Shown: positions 17,780 to 28,405, counted from the stretch's first letter. The stretch: 64,000 bases of DNA from CAZDCD01 sp964503885 (GCA_964503885.1 CAZDCD010000003.1:182763-246762), one strand, 5' to 3'. Made by a program: numbers and translations. The notes: generated from the letters alone by a model not told the origin.

Positions 17780-18538
17780 TCAGAATATTCCGAATAACTT
17801 CAGCGCCGAAGCCAGGATTGCCAGGAGCAATACGATCCTGATAAATTTTGGTCCCCAGCTCACCGCCACCTTTGATCCCAGGTATGCCCCAATAGAATTT
17901 CCGATAGCAAGGATCAGTCCGAGTTTATAATCAACCTGTTTTTCGATCATAAAAATAGCCAGTGCAACCGGCGTATATACAAGCACAAGAAAAACTTTCA
18001 ATGCATTTGCCTTTACAAGATCAGCCCCGACTCCGAGGACCAGACCCGCCAGAAGAAAAAAACCAACACCGGCCTGTACGAAACCTCCGTAAACGCCGAT
18101 AAAGAAAAATACCACTATGTTCAGGATTGTCGGTGCACCGGGAATTTTCCCGGCCTGTTGTTTCAGCCATACCTCGGGTTTATACAGGATCAGGAAGAAC
18201 ATCACCACCAGCAGAACACCGATGGCTTTTTCCATGACAATATCTTCAAAGCTGAGTGCCAGTAATGCCCCTGCAACCGAACCGAAAAGAATGGGCAGGG
18301 AGTAGGTAAGCCCCTCCCGAATATCGAGTATCTTTTGTTGCCTGAAGCTCACCGAACCGACAATACTCTGAAACAGTATGCCTATGCGGTTCGTGCCGTT
18401 CGCCATATTGGCCGGTAGTCCGATGAACATTAACAGGGGAAGTGTCAGCAGTGATCCGCTTCCCGCAAGGGTATTAATGAACCCTGCAACTATACCCGCA
18501 ACGATCACGGCCAAATACGTCCAGAACCCATTTTCCAT
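17780..18538 (-). CDS. TauE/SafE-family (DUF81) membrane transporter
   Basis: A 252-residue protein with about eight hydrophobic segments. The family signatures are visible: VAGIVAGFINTLAGSGSLLTLP near the N-terminus and the corresponding half-repeat GVYGGFVQAGVGFFLLAG in the middle. Members export sulfite, sulfoacetate or other organosulfur anions, but substrates of most are unknown. It converges with tonB and lies upstream of nothing co-directional at close range, so context gives no substrate. Confidence 0.88.
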   Translation of the reverse strand: MENGFWTYLAVIVAGIVAGFINTLAGSGSLLTLPLLMFIGLPANMANGTNRIGILFQSIVGSVSFRQQKILDIREGLTYSLPILFGSVAGALLALSFEDIVMEKAIGVLLVVMFFLILYKPEVWLKQQAGKIPGAPTILNIVVFFFIGVYGGFVQAGVGFFLLAGLVLGVGADLVKANALKVFLVLVYTPVALAIFMIEKQVDYKLGLILAIGNSIGAYLGSKVAVSWGPKFIRIVLLLAILASALKLFGIF

Positions 18539-18678
18539 TATTCAGGTGTTAATGGTTAGTCTTTGAATCAGATCATGGGATATGTAGTTATCACATACTG
18601 CATATCCGGTCACAGGTACAATTGACCTTAACATACAAGCTGTAATATTCTATGGCGGAATTATGCAATGAAAGAAGA

Positions 18679-19959
18679 TCAATAAGCAAACAACGGATAG
18701 TCCTTCATGATTGCATTGACCTTCTGACGGACCCCGGAAATCACTTTTGCGTTATCGATGTTCATGATGACTTCATCAATAAGATCAACAACTGTCTCAA
18801 TAAGTTTTTCCTTGACACCCCTGGTGGTGATGGCTGGTGTGCCAACCCTTATTCCTGAAGCCTGGAACGGGGACCGGGTATCAAAAGGTACCATATTCTT
18901 GTTCAGGGTTATGTCCGCCTCCTGAAGGGCATTTTCCACCTGTTTTCCTGTGATCTCCGGCACTTTCGTGCGCAGATCAATAAGCATGGAATGATTATCG
19001 GTACCATCGGAGATCACCTTGTATCCTTTACCCATGAAACAAGACGCCATGGTCTTTGCATTTTTAACGACCTGTTTGGCATAACTGCCGTAGCTGTCGG
19101 TTAATGCTTCCCCGAACGAGACTGCTTTGGCTGCAATCACATGTTCCAGCGGTCCACCCTGTGTTCCGGGAAAAACGGCCGAATCGAGCAGTTGTGTGAT
19201 CGTTTTCAGCTGACCTTTGGGAGTGGTTATGCCCCAGGGGTTTTCAAAATCTTCCTGGACAAGAATCATGCCTCCACGCGGACCCCTGAGTGTTTTATGA
19301 GTCGTGGTGGTAACGATATGACAGTATGGGAAGGGAGGGTCGAGCAATCCCTTTGCGATCAGGCCGGCAGGATGAGCAATATCGGCCATAAGAAGGGCGC
19401 CGACGCTATCGGCTATTTCACGCATACGCTTGTAATTCCAGTCACGTGAATAGGCAGAAGCACCTGCAACAATAAGCCTGGGTTTTTCTTTTGCCGCCAG
19501 CATTTCCATCTGGTCATAGTCCACTGTTCCGGTTTCTTCTTTAACCATATATGCAACAGGCCTGTAAAATATACCCGAGTAATTCACGGCCGAGCCGTGT
19601 GTGAGATGTCCGCCGTGCGACAGATCGAGGCCAAGGAACGTATCTCCGTGATTCAATACAGCCAGCATTACGGCTGCATTCGCCTGGGCACCTGAATGAG
19701 GCTGAACATTTGCCCAAGTGGCGCCAAATAATTTTTTGGCCCTGTCAATAGCCAGGCTTTCCACCTCATCCACCACCTGGCATCCGCCGTAATATCTTTT
19801 GCCCGGTAAACCCTCGGCATATTTATTGGTAAGCCAGCTTCCCATTGCTTCCATAACCTGGTCGCTCACAAAATTTTCAGACGCAATCAGTTCAATTCCG
19901 TTTAATTGCCTTTCATGCTCCTTATTAATGAATTCAAAAATTTTCTGATCCCGTTGCAT
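18679..19959 (-). CDS. glyA: Serine hydroxymethyltransferase
   Basis: A 426-residue PLP enzyme that converts serine and tetrahydrofolate to glycine and 5,10-methylene-tetrahydrofolate in the cytoplasm. The PLP lysine is in VTTTTHKTLRGPRGG (Lys222), and the N-terminal IELIASENFVS and YAEGLPGKRYYGGC motifs are canonical. Length and start (ATG 19959) are standard. The gene appears monocistronic. No folate or glycine riboswitch was recognised upstream. Confidence 0.98.
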   Translation of the reverse strand: MQRDQKIFEFINKEHERQLNGIELIASENFVSDQVMEAMGSWLTNKYAEGLPGKRYYGGCQVVDEVESLAIDRAKKLFGATWANVQPHSGAQANAAVMLAVLNHGDTFLGLDLSHGGHLTHGSAVNYSGIFYRPVAYMVKEETGTVDYDQMEMLAAKEKPRLIVAGASAYSRDWNYKRMREIADSVGALLMADIAHPAGLIAKGLLDPPFPYCHIVTTTTHKTLRGPRGGMILVQEDFENPWGITTPKGQLKTITQLLDSAVFPGTQGGPLEHVIAAKAVSFGEALTDSYGSYAKQVVKNAKTMASCFMGKGYKVISDGTDNHSMLIDLRTKVPEITGKQVENALQEADITLNKNMVPFDTRSPFQASGIRVGTPAITTRGVKEKLIETVVDLIDEVIMNIDNAKVISGVRQKVNAIMKDYPLFAY

Positions 19960-20174
19960 TGTTTTTGTTTTTTAAGGATTCAAAAATAAGTTTTTATTGC
20001 CTGTATTAAAACAGATATTCCCAAATAGTTAAAAACAACTTATTAACTTTAATCCAATTATACATAAAAGGAATAACACATAACCAATTGGCAGTTTTTA
20101 CAAAATCTTTTTTCTTAGTTGTTGAGAATCATTTCTTTTCTTAAAAATTCTTCCTATTTTTAAAACAAAAAACT

Positions 20175-20666
20175 ATGGAAAATCCAATCACTTCAAAAGA
20201 ACGGCCCGGACTGCTCACCGTGGTGGGTATATTAAGTTTTATTGGTATAGGATACAGAATTCTAATCGGTTTGCTCAATGCGTCAATGGGTACGATAACC
20301 TCCTCACTTGTACCTTTTCTGAACGACACGTTTGAAAATGAAGCCGATCTGAGTAATGTGCCGGATTCGTTAAGAGGCCTGATTGAAGGCATCTTTGATT
20401 CGGTCACGAAATTCATGGAAAATGTTACCGGCATTTACCTGTCGATTGTTCTGCTGGCGATCATTGCACTCGTTGGGGTGATTCTGATGTGGCAGTTGAA
20501 AAAGACAGGATTTTACCTGTATACCGTAGCGAGAATATGCATCCTGCTGATACCGGTAATATTCCTCGGATACAATATCATTTCAATGATCTGGTTGTCG
20601 TCCGGCGTAATCTTTGCAGCCGTGTTTATTATCCTGTATAGTCTTAATCTGAAGTATATGAAATGA
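20175..20666 (+). CDS. Small membrane protein of unknown function
   Basis: A 163-residue protein with four predicted membrane segments: about residues 12-32 (LLTVVGILSFIGIGYRILIG), 88-108 (IYLSIVLLAIIALVGVILMW), 117-138 and 140-158. A polar loop lies between the first two. The KKTGFYLYTVARI segment resembles that of many uncharacterised Bacteroidota membrane proteins with N-terminal ERPGLLT. I do not recognise a named family. It is monocistronic and converges with the ClC pair. Confidence 0.75.
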   Translation: MENPITSKERPGLLTVVGILSFIGIGYRILIGLLNASMGTITSSLVPFLNDTFENEADLSNVPDSLRGLIEGIFDSVTKFMENVTGIYLSIVLLAIIALVGVILMWQLKKTGFYLYTVARICILLIPVIFLGYNIISMIWLSSGVIFAAVFIILYSLNLKYMK

Positions 20667-20726
20667 CAGGAAAAAATGAAAATTTGTTGAAGCACCGGGA
20701 ATAGCTATAACTATGAGTATTTTAAA

Positions 20727-20748
20727 CTGATTACTGATTGCTGATTAC
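20727..20748. repeat. Second copy of the TGATTAC intergenic repeat
   Basis: A 22-base tract of three TGATT(A/G)C units lies between the convergent membrane protein gene and the ClC gene. It matches the tract at 2443-2464 at all but one base. Its meaning is unknown; possibly a remnant of a dispersed repeat or part of a termination region. Confidence 0.5.
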
Positions 20749-20755
20749 CGCTTTC

Positions 20756-22534
20756 CTATTCCTCCGAAATATCCATCAGCCATTTGCGGTAGACCGAAAA
20801 GATCTTTGATTTTGAGAGAAACCCGATATACTTGCCGTTATCGATCACCGGAAGGTTCCAGAGGTTGTTCTCTTCGAATTTATACATCACGTCTTCCATG
20901 TGTTCATTGGGAGAGACGAAAGTGGGAGGGGGAATCATAAGATCACGGACATATGTAGTGGCATACAATTCGGTATTGAAAATGATATGCCGGATATTGT
21001 CAAGAAGGACTATACCCACAAGCATATTTTCTTTATTCACTACAGGAAAGATATTTCTTTTTGATCGGGTAATAACTTTCACGAGATCCCCAAGTGTGTT
21101 GTCAGTTGAGATCTTATTGAAATCGGTTTCTATCACTTTTCCCATTTCAAGCAACGTGAGGATGGCTTTGTCTTTATGGTGGGTAATCAGTTCACCCCGC
21201 CTGGCAAGCCGTTCGGTATATATTGAATGGGGTTCGAAATACATTATGGTGATAAATGCTGCAGTGGAAGTGATGATCAGGGGGACAAAGAGTTCATAGC
21301 CTCCGGTTATTTCAGCAATCAAAAAGATTGCTGTGAGGGGTGCATGCATTACACCTGCCATCATACCCGCCATGCCGGTTAAGGCGAAATTCCTTTCGGA
21401 GACCCGTATAAAGTCGAACATGTTGAGCACCCTCGATATCAGGTATCCGGTAACACCGCCCATAAACAACGTGGGTGCAAAAATTCCTCCGACACCGCCA
21501 CTTCCCGTGGTGATTGCCATAGCGATTACTTTGAAGAACAAAATCAGGAGCAGGAATAAGGCAAAGATCCAGAATTGATTCCGTAACCCATAAAAAATAC
21601 TGCCATTTGCTAGGTCAGTAGCGGTTCCATTCAGCAGGGAATCAAGAGTACCATAGCCTTCACCATACAAAGGCGGAATAAGAAAAATGAGGATACCCAG
21701 AATGGCGCCGCCTATAACCAGTTTTGAATAAGGGCTCCTGATCTTTTCAAATGCCGATTCTATTCTCACGGTTCCCCTGGTAAAGTACCATGAGATCAAT
21801 CCTGTAATGACTCCAAGAAACATATAATACGGAATGTTTTTCAGCAGGAAGGGATCTTTCATTGCAAAGGTAAAAATCACTCCCTTGCCGAATAGTAAAT
21901 ACGAAACGGTTGTGCCTGTTACCGAAGCAATAAGCAAGGGTATCAGCGACCACATGGTAAGGTCGAGCATGAGCACCTCAAGTCCGAAAATAACCGCCGC
22001 TATCGGGGCCTTGAATATGCCCCCGAGCGCACCCGCTGCCCCGCAACCTATCAATATGGTTGTGGTCTTATAATTCAGCCTGAAAATCCTTCCCAGGCTG
22101 GAGCCGATGGAAGAGCCTGTAAGTACAATCGGGGCTTCAAGTCCGACTGAACCACCAAATCCTACTGTAAATACACTTGCCAGCAGCGACGAGTATGTAT
22201 TATGCGGCTTGATAATGCTGTTCTTTTTTGATATGGCAAACAGAATACGGCTTATGCCGTGACCGATATGATCTTTGACGAAAGTCCTGACAAACAAAAC
22301 CGTTAGCAATATACCCACCAAAGGAAAAGCCAGAAAAAGCAAATTCATTTTCTCAATATGAAGCCGGTGAATAAGAATTTCGTTGGTAAAGTACACTGTA
22401 TTTTTGAGCAACACCGCTGCCAAACCACTAACCAGTCCGATGATAAAACTCAAAATATACACAAACTGCTTGTGTGTAATGTGTTTTACCCTCCATTCAT
22501 TCGCTTTGGTCAGCAGCATATAGAATTTCTGCAT
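20756..22534 (-). CDS. ClC-family chloride channel/antiporter with CBS domains (copy 2)
   Basis: A 592-residue protein: a ClC membrane domain (about residues 20-440) followed by a pair of CBS domains (about 450-585). The filter motif GSVGLEAPIV contains the gating glutamate, and GSGGVGGIFAPTLFMGG is the second conserved ion-pathway motif. Retention of the gating glutamate is compatible with a Cl-/H+ antiporter or a gated channel; sequence alone does not decide. It follows a closely related gene by 15 bases, so the two are likely co-transcribed tandem paralogues. Confidence 0.93.
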   Translation of the reverse strand: MQKFYMLLTKANEWRVKHITHKQFVYILSFIIGLVSGLAAVLLKNTVYFTNEILIHRLHIEKMNLLFLAFPLVGILLTVLFVRTFVKDHIGHGISRILFAISKKNSIIKPHNTYSSLLASVFTVGFGGSVGLEAPIVLTGSSIGSSLGRIFRLNYKTTTILIGCGAAGALGGIFKAPIAAVIFGLEVLMLDLTMWSLIPLLIASVTGTTVSYLLFGKGVIFTFAMKDPFLLKNIPYYMFLGVITGLISWYFTRGTVRIESAFEKIRSPYSKLVIGGAILGILIFLIPPLYGEGYGTLDSLLNGTATDLANGSIFYGLRNQFWIFALFLLLILFFKVIAMAITTGSGGVGGIFAPTLFMGGVTGYLISRVLNMFDFIRVSERNFALTGMAGMMAGVMHAPLTAIFLIAEITGGYELFVPLIITSTAAFITIMYFEPHSIYTERLARRGELITHHKDKAILTLLEMGKVIETDFNKISTDNTLGDLVKVITRSKRNIFPVVNKENMLVGIVLLDNIRHIIFNTELYATTYVRDLMIPPPTFVSPNEHMEDVMYKFEENNLWNLPVIDNGKYIGFLSKSKIFSVYRKWLMDISEE

Positions 22535-22549
22535 AAGTCTATTCTCTTT

Positions 22550-24319
22550 TTAGTGTTCCGACAAATCACTCACCTGTTTGCGATATAGCGAGAACAAACG
22601 GGCCCGTGATATGAATCCCAGATACTTGCCGTTTTCAACTACGGCAATATTATATCGTCCGCTTACCTGGAATTTCCGGGCTATTTCTTCCATGGTATCT
22701 TTGGGATCGATAACATGTTCAGGCATGAACATCAGATCGCGAACATATACATTTTCATACAAATCCCTGTTGAACATGATATGCCGGATATCGTCCATTT
22801 TTATTATTCCACGAAACATACCATCGGTAGAAACCACAGGGAAAATATTCCTATGCGTGTGGGTAATTTCCCTGACAAGATCTCCCAGTTTCTGATCAGG
22901 ATGGATGACGTTAAAGTCGGTTTCGATCATATCTTTAACATTAAGCATCATAAGAACTGCTTTGTCCTTGTGGTGCGTCATAAGCTCCCCGCGCTTTGCC
23001 AGCTGAATGGTGTATACCGAATTGGATACAAAGAGCCTGACGGTTGTATATGAAATGGCCGCCACGATCATCAGCGGTAAGAATAGTCCGTATCCACCTG
23101 TAACTTCTGCAATTAAAAAGATGGCTGTCAACGGGGCATGCAGAACACCGGCAAGAAGACCGGCCATCCCCACAAACGCAAAATTGCTTTCCGATAAATT
23201 CCATCCAAATCCGTTGAGAATGCTTGAGAAAAGCAATCCGGTATTTGCACCGGTGAATAACGTGGGTGCAAAAATTCCCCCGACCCCTCCGCTCCCGAAG
23301 GTGATTGACGTAGCCACTACCTTCAGCAGGATGATGAGTATCATAAACAAAATAATGTAAGTATAATGGCTTTGCAGGGATGCATATATAGTATTCTGAA
23401 ATAAATAGGAAATATCTCCTTTCAGGCATCGATTGATCACCGAATATCCTTCTGCATAAAGTCCGGGGACCAGGAAAATCAGGATTCCCAGGCTAAAACC
23501 ACCGATGAGTATCTTTTGTGTACGGCTTTTAATTTTTTCAAAGAATTCAGTGATCATCATGTACACTTTCGTGAAATATACCGAGACAAATCCGGTAAGG
23601 ATTCCTATCAGTACAAAAAAGAACAGCTGATTCAGCTGGAACGATTCCTGGATTTTAAATGAATACAGGTAATTCTGTCCGAGAAAAAAATAAGATGTGA
23701 GCGCTGCCGTAGCTGAGGAAACCAGGATCGGCACAATAGCTGCCATAGTGAGATCGAACATAATCACCTCAAGGACAAAAACGATGGCTGCGATGGGGGC
23801 TTTAAAAATTGCAGACATTGCTCCGGCACAGGCACAACCGAGCAGCAACATTATTTGTTTGTTGTCCAGTCGCAGAAGTTTCCCGAGATTTGAGCCGATG
23901 GCAGCTCCGGTAGCTACCGTAGGACCTTCGAGCCCCACCGAACCACCAAAACCCACAGTTAGCGCACTTGCAACAATGGAAGAATAAATGTTATGTGTAC
24001 TAAGTATTCCGTGTGATTTTGAAATAGAATACAGAACGTTTGGGATACCATGCCGTACAGGCCTTTTGTTGATGTATCTGATAAAGAGGTAAACCAGCAA
24101 CAACCCGATAATCGGAAATACTATATACATATACCCTGATTCCTGGGAGGCAATGCTGGCAAGCAATACCTGAATATAATGAACGAAATTTTTAATGATT
24201 ACAGCCGCAAATCCGGATAACAACCCGACAATAATGCTCAAAATAAAAATATATTGCCTGTCATTTATCGTATTCTTTCTCCAGATAATGAACTTCGCAA
24301 ATTTCGTCGGTCGCTTCAT
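22550..24319 (-). CDS. ClC-family chloride channel/antiporter with CBS domains (copy 1)
   Basis: A 589-residue protein with the same architecture as its neighbour: a ClC membrane domain and C-terminal CBS pair (for example FPVVSTDGMFRGIIKMDDIRH and NIAVVENGKYLGFISRARLFS). Key motifs are RHGIPNVLYSIS, GSVGLEGPTVATG with the gating glutamate, and GSGGVGGIFAPTLFTGA. The two proteins align along their whole length, including the N-terminal charged segment before the first helix, which points to gene duplication. CBS domains usually bind adenine nucleotides and modulate transport. Confidence 0.93.
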   Translation of the reverse strand: MKRPTKFAKFIIWRKNTINDRQYIFILSIIVGLLSGFAAVIIKNFVHYIQVLLASIASQESGYMYIVFPIIGLLLVYLFIRYINKRPVRHGIPNVLYSISKSHGILSTHNIYSSIVASALTVGFGGSVGLEGPTVATGAAIGSNLGKLLRLDNKQIMLLLGCACAGAMSAIFKAPIAAIVFVLEVIMFDLTMAAIVPILVSSATAALTSYFFLGQNYLYSFKIQESFQLNQLFFFVLIGILTGFVSVYFTKVYMMITEFFEKIKSRTQKILIGGFSLGILIFLVPGLYAEGYSVINRCLKGDISYLFQNTIYASLQSHYTYIILFMILIILLKVVATSITFGSGGVGGIFAPTLFTGANTGLLFSSILNGFGWNLSESNFAFVGMAGLLAGVLHAPLTAIFLIAEVTGGYGLFLPLMIVAAISYTTVRLFVSNSVYTIQLAKRGELMTHHKDKAVLMMLNVKDMIETDFNVIHPDQKLGDLVREITHTHRNIFPVVSTDGMFRGIIKMDDIRHIMFNRDLYENVYVRDLMFMPEHVIDPKDTMEEIARKFQVSGRYNIAVVENGKYLGFISRARLFSLYRKQVSDLSEH

Positions 24320-24558
24320 ATCCTGCCAAAGATAGTATTTACCGGTTTGAAATGAAATGAAAATATGGACTTTTCATGACTGTTCATCATTAGATGTACA
24401 TGGTTTGTATGGGAAATCCCTTTGTTCAGATAAAGCTGCTTGAGCATAACTAACGGATTTCGTTATATTTGCTATAAAACCGGGTAAAATTAAGGTTTTA
24501 TTGCAGAATATTCCATTAATCGTGCCGTTAATAGTGTAGCCCGGCCGGCTGACAATTC

Positions 24559-26088
24559 ATGAGAATACCAGGAAGAAACATATTGCTGTTGGTATTGATT
24601 CTTTCCGGAGCGGTAAAAAGCCCGGGACAGAATGCTCCTTCAACGCCCGCGTTGTATAAGGTCACAGTTAATCCTGAGGACAACGGTACTCTCATCCCGA
24701 ACAGTGATTCAATTATCTGGCATTCGAGTACATCAGGAACTATAGATTATTATATTGTCGGGCTAAGCTATTTCTCCAATCCTCTGGACCCGTATCTTGT
24801 CGATTCCATTGCAATAGTTTATGCACCTGACACCGTGTATATCAATACAAATTCGGTATCAGATCAGAAATCGATTGGTTATACTGTTATTGCGCACAGC
24901 TCGTTATCGAGCACCAAGAAGTCACAATACGATTATCCCGACAGCACAATATACCTGCAGGCTGTTTATGACTCATGCAACACTTCGGTCATTCTGAACT
25001 GGAATGAATACAATACATGGAGGGGTAATATCCTGGAATACAGAATATTCGAATCGGTGGAATACAACATTCCGCAACCCATTGCAGTGCTTATGGATGA
25101 AACCATGACCACTTTTACTGTGCTTTATGTGGAGCAAAACAGCCATCTTAATTATTTTGTGGAAGTGATGCATGCGGATGGGATGCGCACCTCTCGTTCA
25201 AACCTTGCTGAAATTTATACCGGAGCCCTCACCAATCCTGATTATATTACAGGAAACCATGTCAGCATCGACAACAATGGCAATCCTGAAATTGAATTTG
25301 CCGTCGACCCTTTGTCACAACTTACACAATACAACCTTCTCAGGTCGGATGACCCGAACGGAAATTTTGATACGATAGTACGAATTCTGTCCACCGAAAA
25401 ATTAATTTCAGTGGTAGATCAAAGCAGGGACTATTTAGCCGGAATTTATTACTATAAACTTGTTGCGGTAAACAATTGTGACGTGCCGGTACAGGAATCA
25501 AATGCCATCAATAATATTATTCTGGAAGGAACCAACAACGGACTTACCAACCGGTTATCCTGGAATACAATAGATAACTGGCAGGGCGAAGCGGGACCGG
25601 CATACCTGTACAGGTGGAACAGTGCCGATCCGGCTTTAACAGACTCTTTTTCTGTAAACTCTCAGACTACATATACAGATGATCTTTCCGGTTACTTTTC
25701 AGCAGGTAGCGCCGTAAACGGAGAATTCTGCTACAGGATAAAGATCACGGAAGTAAATGATCCTTATGTACAGAATAATACCGCATTTTCCAACGATCTG
25801 TGCCTGACCATAGCGGATAACGTCAGGATGCCCAATGCATTCATACCGAATAATCCTCAGGGAGAGAATAACCTGTTAAGGCCTGTTTTTCTTATTCAGC
25901 CCGAACGTTATGAGTTGACCATTTACAGCCGTTGGGGAAATATTGTGTTTCAGGGCCCGGGGCCATGGGATGGAATTTCGGACGGGAAATACGTACCCGA
26001 AGGAGTATATGTGTATCATCTGATTGTATATCCTGAGAATCAGAAATCGCAGGAATTTTCAGGGTATGTGACGGTGATCTACCGTTAA
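24559..26088 (+). CDS. Secreted protein with gliding/type IX-type C-terminal domain
   Basis: A 509-residue protein with a signal peptide (RNILLLVLILSGAVKSPGQ), a long beta-rich middle of fibronectin-III-like character (about residues 140-415), and a C-terminal domain of the gliding-associated CHU_C type from about residue 420 (MPNAFIPNNPQGENNLLRP, YSRWGNIVFQGPGPWDG, PEGVYVYHLIVYP). This C-terminal domain is found on proteins exported by the type IX system or anchored to the cell surface in Bacteroidota. No enzymatic domain was seen. An adhesive or structural role is inferred. Confidence 0.85.
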   Translation: MRIPGRNILLLVLILSGAVKSPGQNAPSTPALYKVTVNPEDNGTLIPNSDSIIWHSSTSGTIDYYIVGLSYFSNPLDPYLVDSIAIVYAPDTVYINTNSVSDQKSIGYTVIAHSSLSSTKKSQYDYPDSTIYLQAVYDSCNTSVILNWNEYNTWRGNILEYRIFESVEYNIPQPIAVLMDETMTTFTVLYVEQNSHLNYFVEVMHADGMRTSRSNLAEIYTGALTNPDYITGNHVSIDNNGNPEIEFAVDPLSQLTQYNLLRSDDPNGNFDTIVRILSTEKLISVVDQSRDYLAGIYYYKLVAVNNCDVPVQESNAINNIILEGTNNGLTNRLSWNTIDNWQGEAGPAYLYRWNSADPALTDSFSVNSQTTYTDDLSGYFSAGSAVNGEFCYRIKITEVNDPYVQNNTAFSNDLCLTIADNVRMPNAFIPNNPQGENNLLRPVFLIQPERYELTIYSRWGNIVFQGPGPWDGISDGKYVPEGVYVYHLIVYPENQKSQEFSGYVTVIYR

Positions 26089-26164
26089 ATTTTCTTTGTC
26101 CGATCCCCTAAACAGAGCATAAAAATCACTAATTTTACAGGTTAATGAGGTTAAGAGTACCACG

Positions 26165-28405
26165 ATGAGTGAGACACTTACAGCGGAAGAAATCGAGGTT
26201 AAAAGGGAATTTAATGATCTCCTGGCAAATTGCACCCGGTGCAATAGGCGTGGTGATAAAGCGCTTATGCGGAAAGCATTTAAGGTAGCCGATGAGGCTC
26301 ATAAAGGGATGCGCCGGAAATCGGGTGAACCATATATCTTGCATCCAATAGCAGTCGCCAAGATCGTGAACCATGAAATGGGGTTGGGTGTAAAATCCAT
26401 CTGTTGTGCACTCCTGCATGATGTTGTTGAAGATTCGGACTATACCATTGAGGACATTGAAAATATGTTCGGGCAGAAAATAGCCTCAATTGTTGACGGA
26501 CTGACCAAGATCTCAGGTGTATTTGACAGCAATTCATCCTTCCAGGCAGAAAATTTCAGAAAAATGCTGCTCACTCTTGCCGAAGACGTCAGGGTGATTC
26601 TGGTTAAGCTGGCTGACAGGCTCCACAATATGCGCACTCTATATGCCCTGCCTCAGCATAAGCAAATGAAGATATCTGCAGAAACGCTTTATCTTTTTGC
26701 TCCCCTAGCCCACCGTATGGGATTTTATGCCATCAAAACCGAGCTCGAAGACCTGAGTCTCAAATACCGGTATCCCGTTATATACAGTGAACTGGAAGAA
26801 AAGATCAAAAGCAACGAAAAGGACAGGGCGATCTTCATCAATGAATTTTCCAGACCTATCCAGGAACAGCTGTTGCGCAGTAATATAAAGTTTGAGATCA
26901 GCGGACGCCTGAAATCGGTCTATTCTATCTGGCACAAGATGCAGTCAAAAAATGTTCCCTTCGAAGAGATCTATGATCTTATGGCTATACGCATCATCTT
27001 TGATCCGGCCGATGATATTCCTGAAAAAACACAGTGCTGGAACATATATTCGATCCTTACCGATATTTATATGCCAAAGCCCGAGCGTATCAGAGACTGG
27101 GTGAGTACACCCAAGGCCAACGGATATGAAGCGCTTCACGCAACGGTAATGGGGCCTCATGGCAACTGGGTTGAGGTTCAGATTAGGTCCCAGCGCATGG
27201 ATGAGATCGCAGAAAGGGGATTCGCTGCCCACTGGAAATACAAAAACAATGAGTCGCAGGAAAACGAGCTCGACCGGTGGCTTAAAAGAATACGTGAACT
27301 CCTCGATAGCCCGCAGATTGATGCTCTTGAATTTCTGGATGAGTTTAAAATGAACCTCTTTGCTTCGGAAATTTTTGTATTTACTCCAAAGGGTGATATC
27401 ATTAAAATGCCTCATGATTCCACAGTGCTCGATTTTGCATATGAAATTCATACCGAGATAGGGCATAAAGCTATCGGGGCAAAAGTAAATCATAAGCTCG
27501 TTCCCCTGAATTACAAGTTGAAGAGCGGCGATCAGGTTGAAATAATCACCTCCGATAAGCACCATTCACGCCGTGAATGGGTAAATGTGGTCATTACAGC
27601 CAAAGCAAAATCCGCCATAAAGAATTCCATTAAGGCAGAAACCAAGAACAGGATAGAAAAAGGAAAACATATTCTCGAGGAGGAATTGAAAGCATTGAAA
27701 TTAAGACCTTCCTCACGCATTTTTCGCAAACTTTTGCCTGAATACGAGGTCACCTCAAAAGATGAGCTTTACAGCAAGATCGGCAGTGGCATTATAGTCC
27801 TCGAGGACCTAAAAAAGATACTGAAAAAGAACAGCAAGAATAAATGGATACGATACTGGAGCCTGCAACTTTCAAAATCATCGCATCCGGTGAATAACCA
27901 GGGTATCCTGAATGCAGGAATGAGCAAGTTTGATTATTCCACACCTTTGCTTCTCAGAGAGGACATAGAAGCCCAAAGGACAGAATATATCATTGCCGAA
28001 TGCTGCAAGCCTATACCGGGCGATGATGTAATCGGGTATATGGATCAGGAGGTAGGTAATGTAGTCATCCATAAAACCAAATGCCCCAATGCACTGAAAA
28101 TTACATCAAGTCAGAGTCATCTGATCATACCCGTAAAATGGACCACTCATAAGGTGCTTTCATTTCTTGTGAAAATAGCCATTTCAGGGACCGACAAGTT
28201 TGGGATCTACAACGACATAACTACTGTTATCTCGAAAGAATTTAGCGTAAATATGCGCAACATAAGTCTTTCAAGCCACGACGGAATATGGGATGGTACC
28301 GTTGATATATATGTCCACAATACTAAAGACCTTAACAACCTGATCCTCAACCTGGGAAAAATCAAGGGTGTGGAATCGGTAAGCCGTGTGGAAAACGTGA
28401 AATAA
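26165..28405 (+). CDS. RelA/SpoT-family (p)ppGpp synthetase/hydrolase
   Basis: A 746-residue RSH enzyme that makes and degrades the stringent-response alarmone (p)ppGpp. The N-terminal HD hydrolase domain is intact (ILHPIAVAKIV with His60; CALLHDVVEDSDYT with His85-Asp86). The synthetase domain follows (about 240-365: YDLMAIRIIFD, ANGYEALHATVMGP, VEVQIRSQRMDEIAERGFAAHWKYK). Next come a TGS domain (about 400-465, IFVFTPKGDIIKMP) and a C-terminal ACT domain (about 670-745). Both catalytic sites look complete, so a bifunctional enzyme is likely. The fur-like gene follows after 81 bases. Confidence 0.96.
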   Translation: MSETLTAEEIEVKREFNDLLANCTRCNRRGDKALMRKAFKVADEAHKGMRRKSGEPYILHPIAVAKIVNHEMGLGVKSICCALLHDVVEDSDYTIEDIENMFGQKIASIVDGLTKISGVFDSNSSFQAENFRKMLLTLAEDVRVILVKLADRLHNMRTLYALPQHKQMKISAETLYLFAPLAHRMGFYAIKTELEDLSLKYRYPVIYSELEEKIKSNEKDRAIFINEFSRPIQEQLLRSNIKFEISGRLKSVYSIWHKMQSKNVPFEEIYDLMAIRIIFDPADDIPEKTQCWNIYSILTDIYMPKPERIRDWVSTPKANGYEALHATVMGPHGNWVEVQIRSQRMDEIAERGFAAHWKYKNNESQENELDRWLKRIRELLDSPQIDALEFLDEFKMNLFASEIFVFTPKGDIIKMPHDSTVLDFAYEIHTEIGHKAIGAKVNHKLVPLNYKLKSGDQVEIITSDKHHSRREWVNVVITAKAKSAIKNSIKAETKNRIEKGKHILEEELKALKLRPSSRIFRKLLPEYEVTSKDELYSKIGSGIIVLEDLKKILKKNSKNKWIRYWSLQLSKSSHPVNNQGILNAGMSKFDYSTPLLLREDIEAQRTEYIIAECCKPIPGDDVIGYMDQEVGNVVIHKTKCPNALKITSSQSHLIIPVKWTTHKVLSFLVKIAISGTDKFGIYNDITTVISKEFSVNMRNISLSSHDGIWDGTVDIYVHNTKDLNNLILNLGKIKGVESVSRVENVK

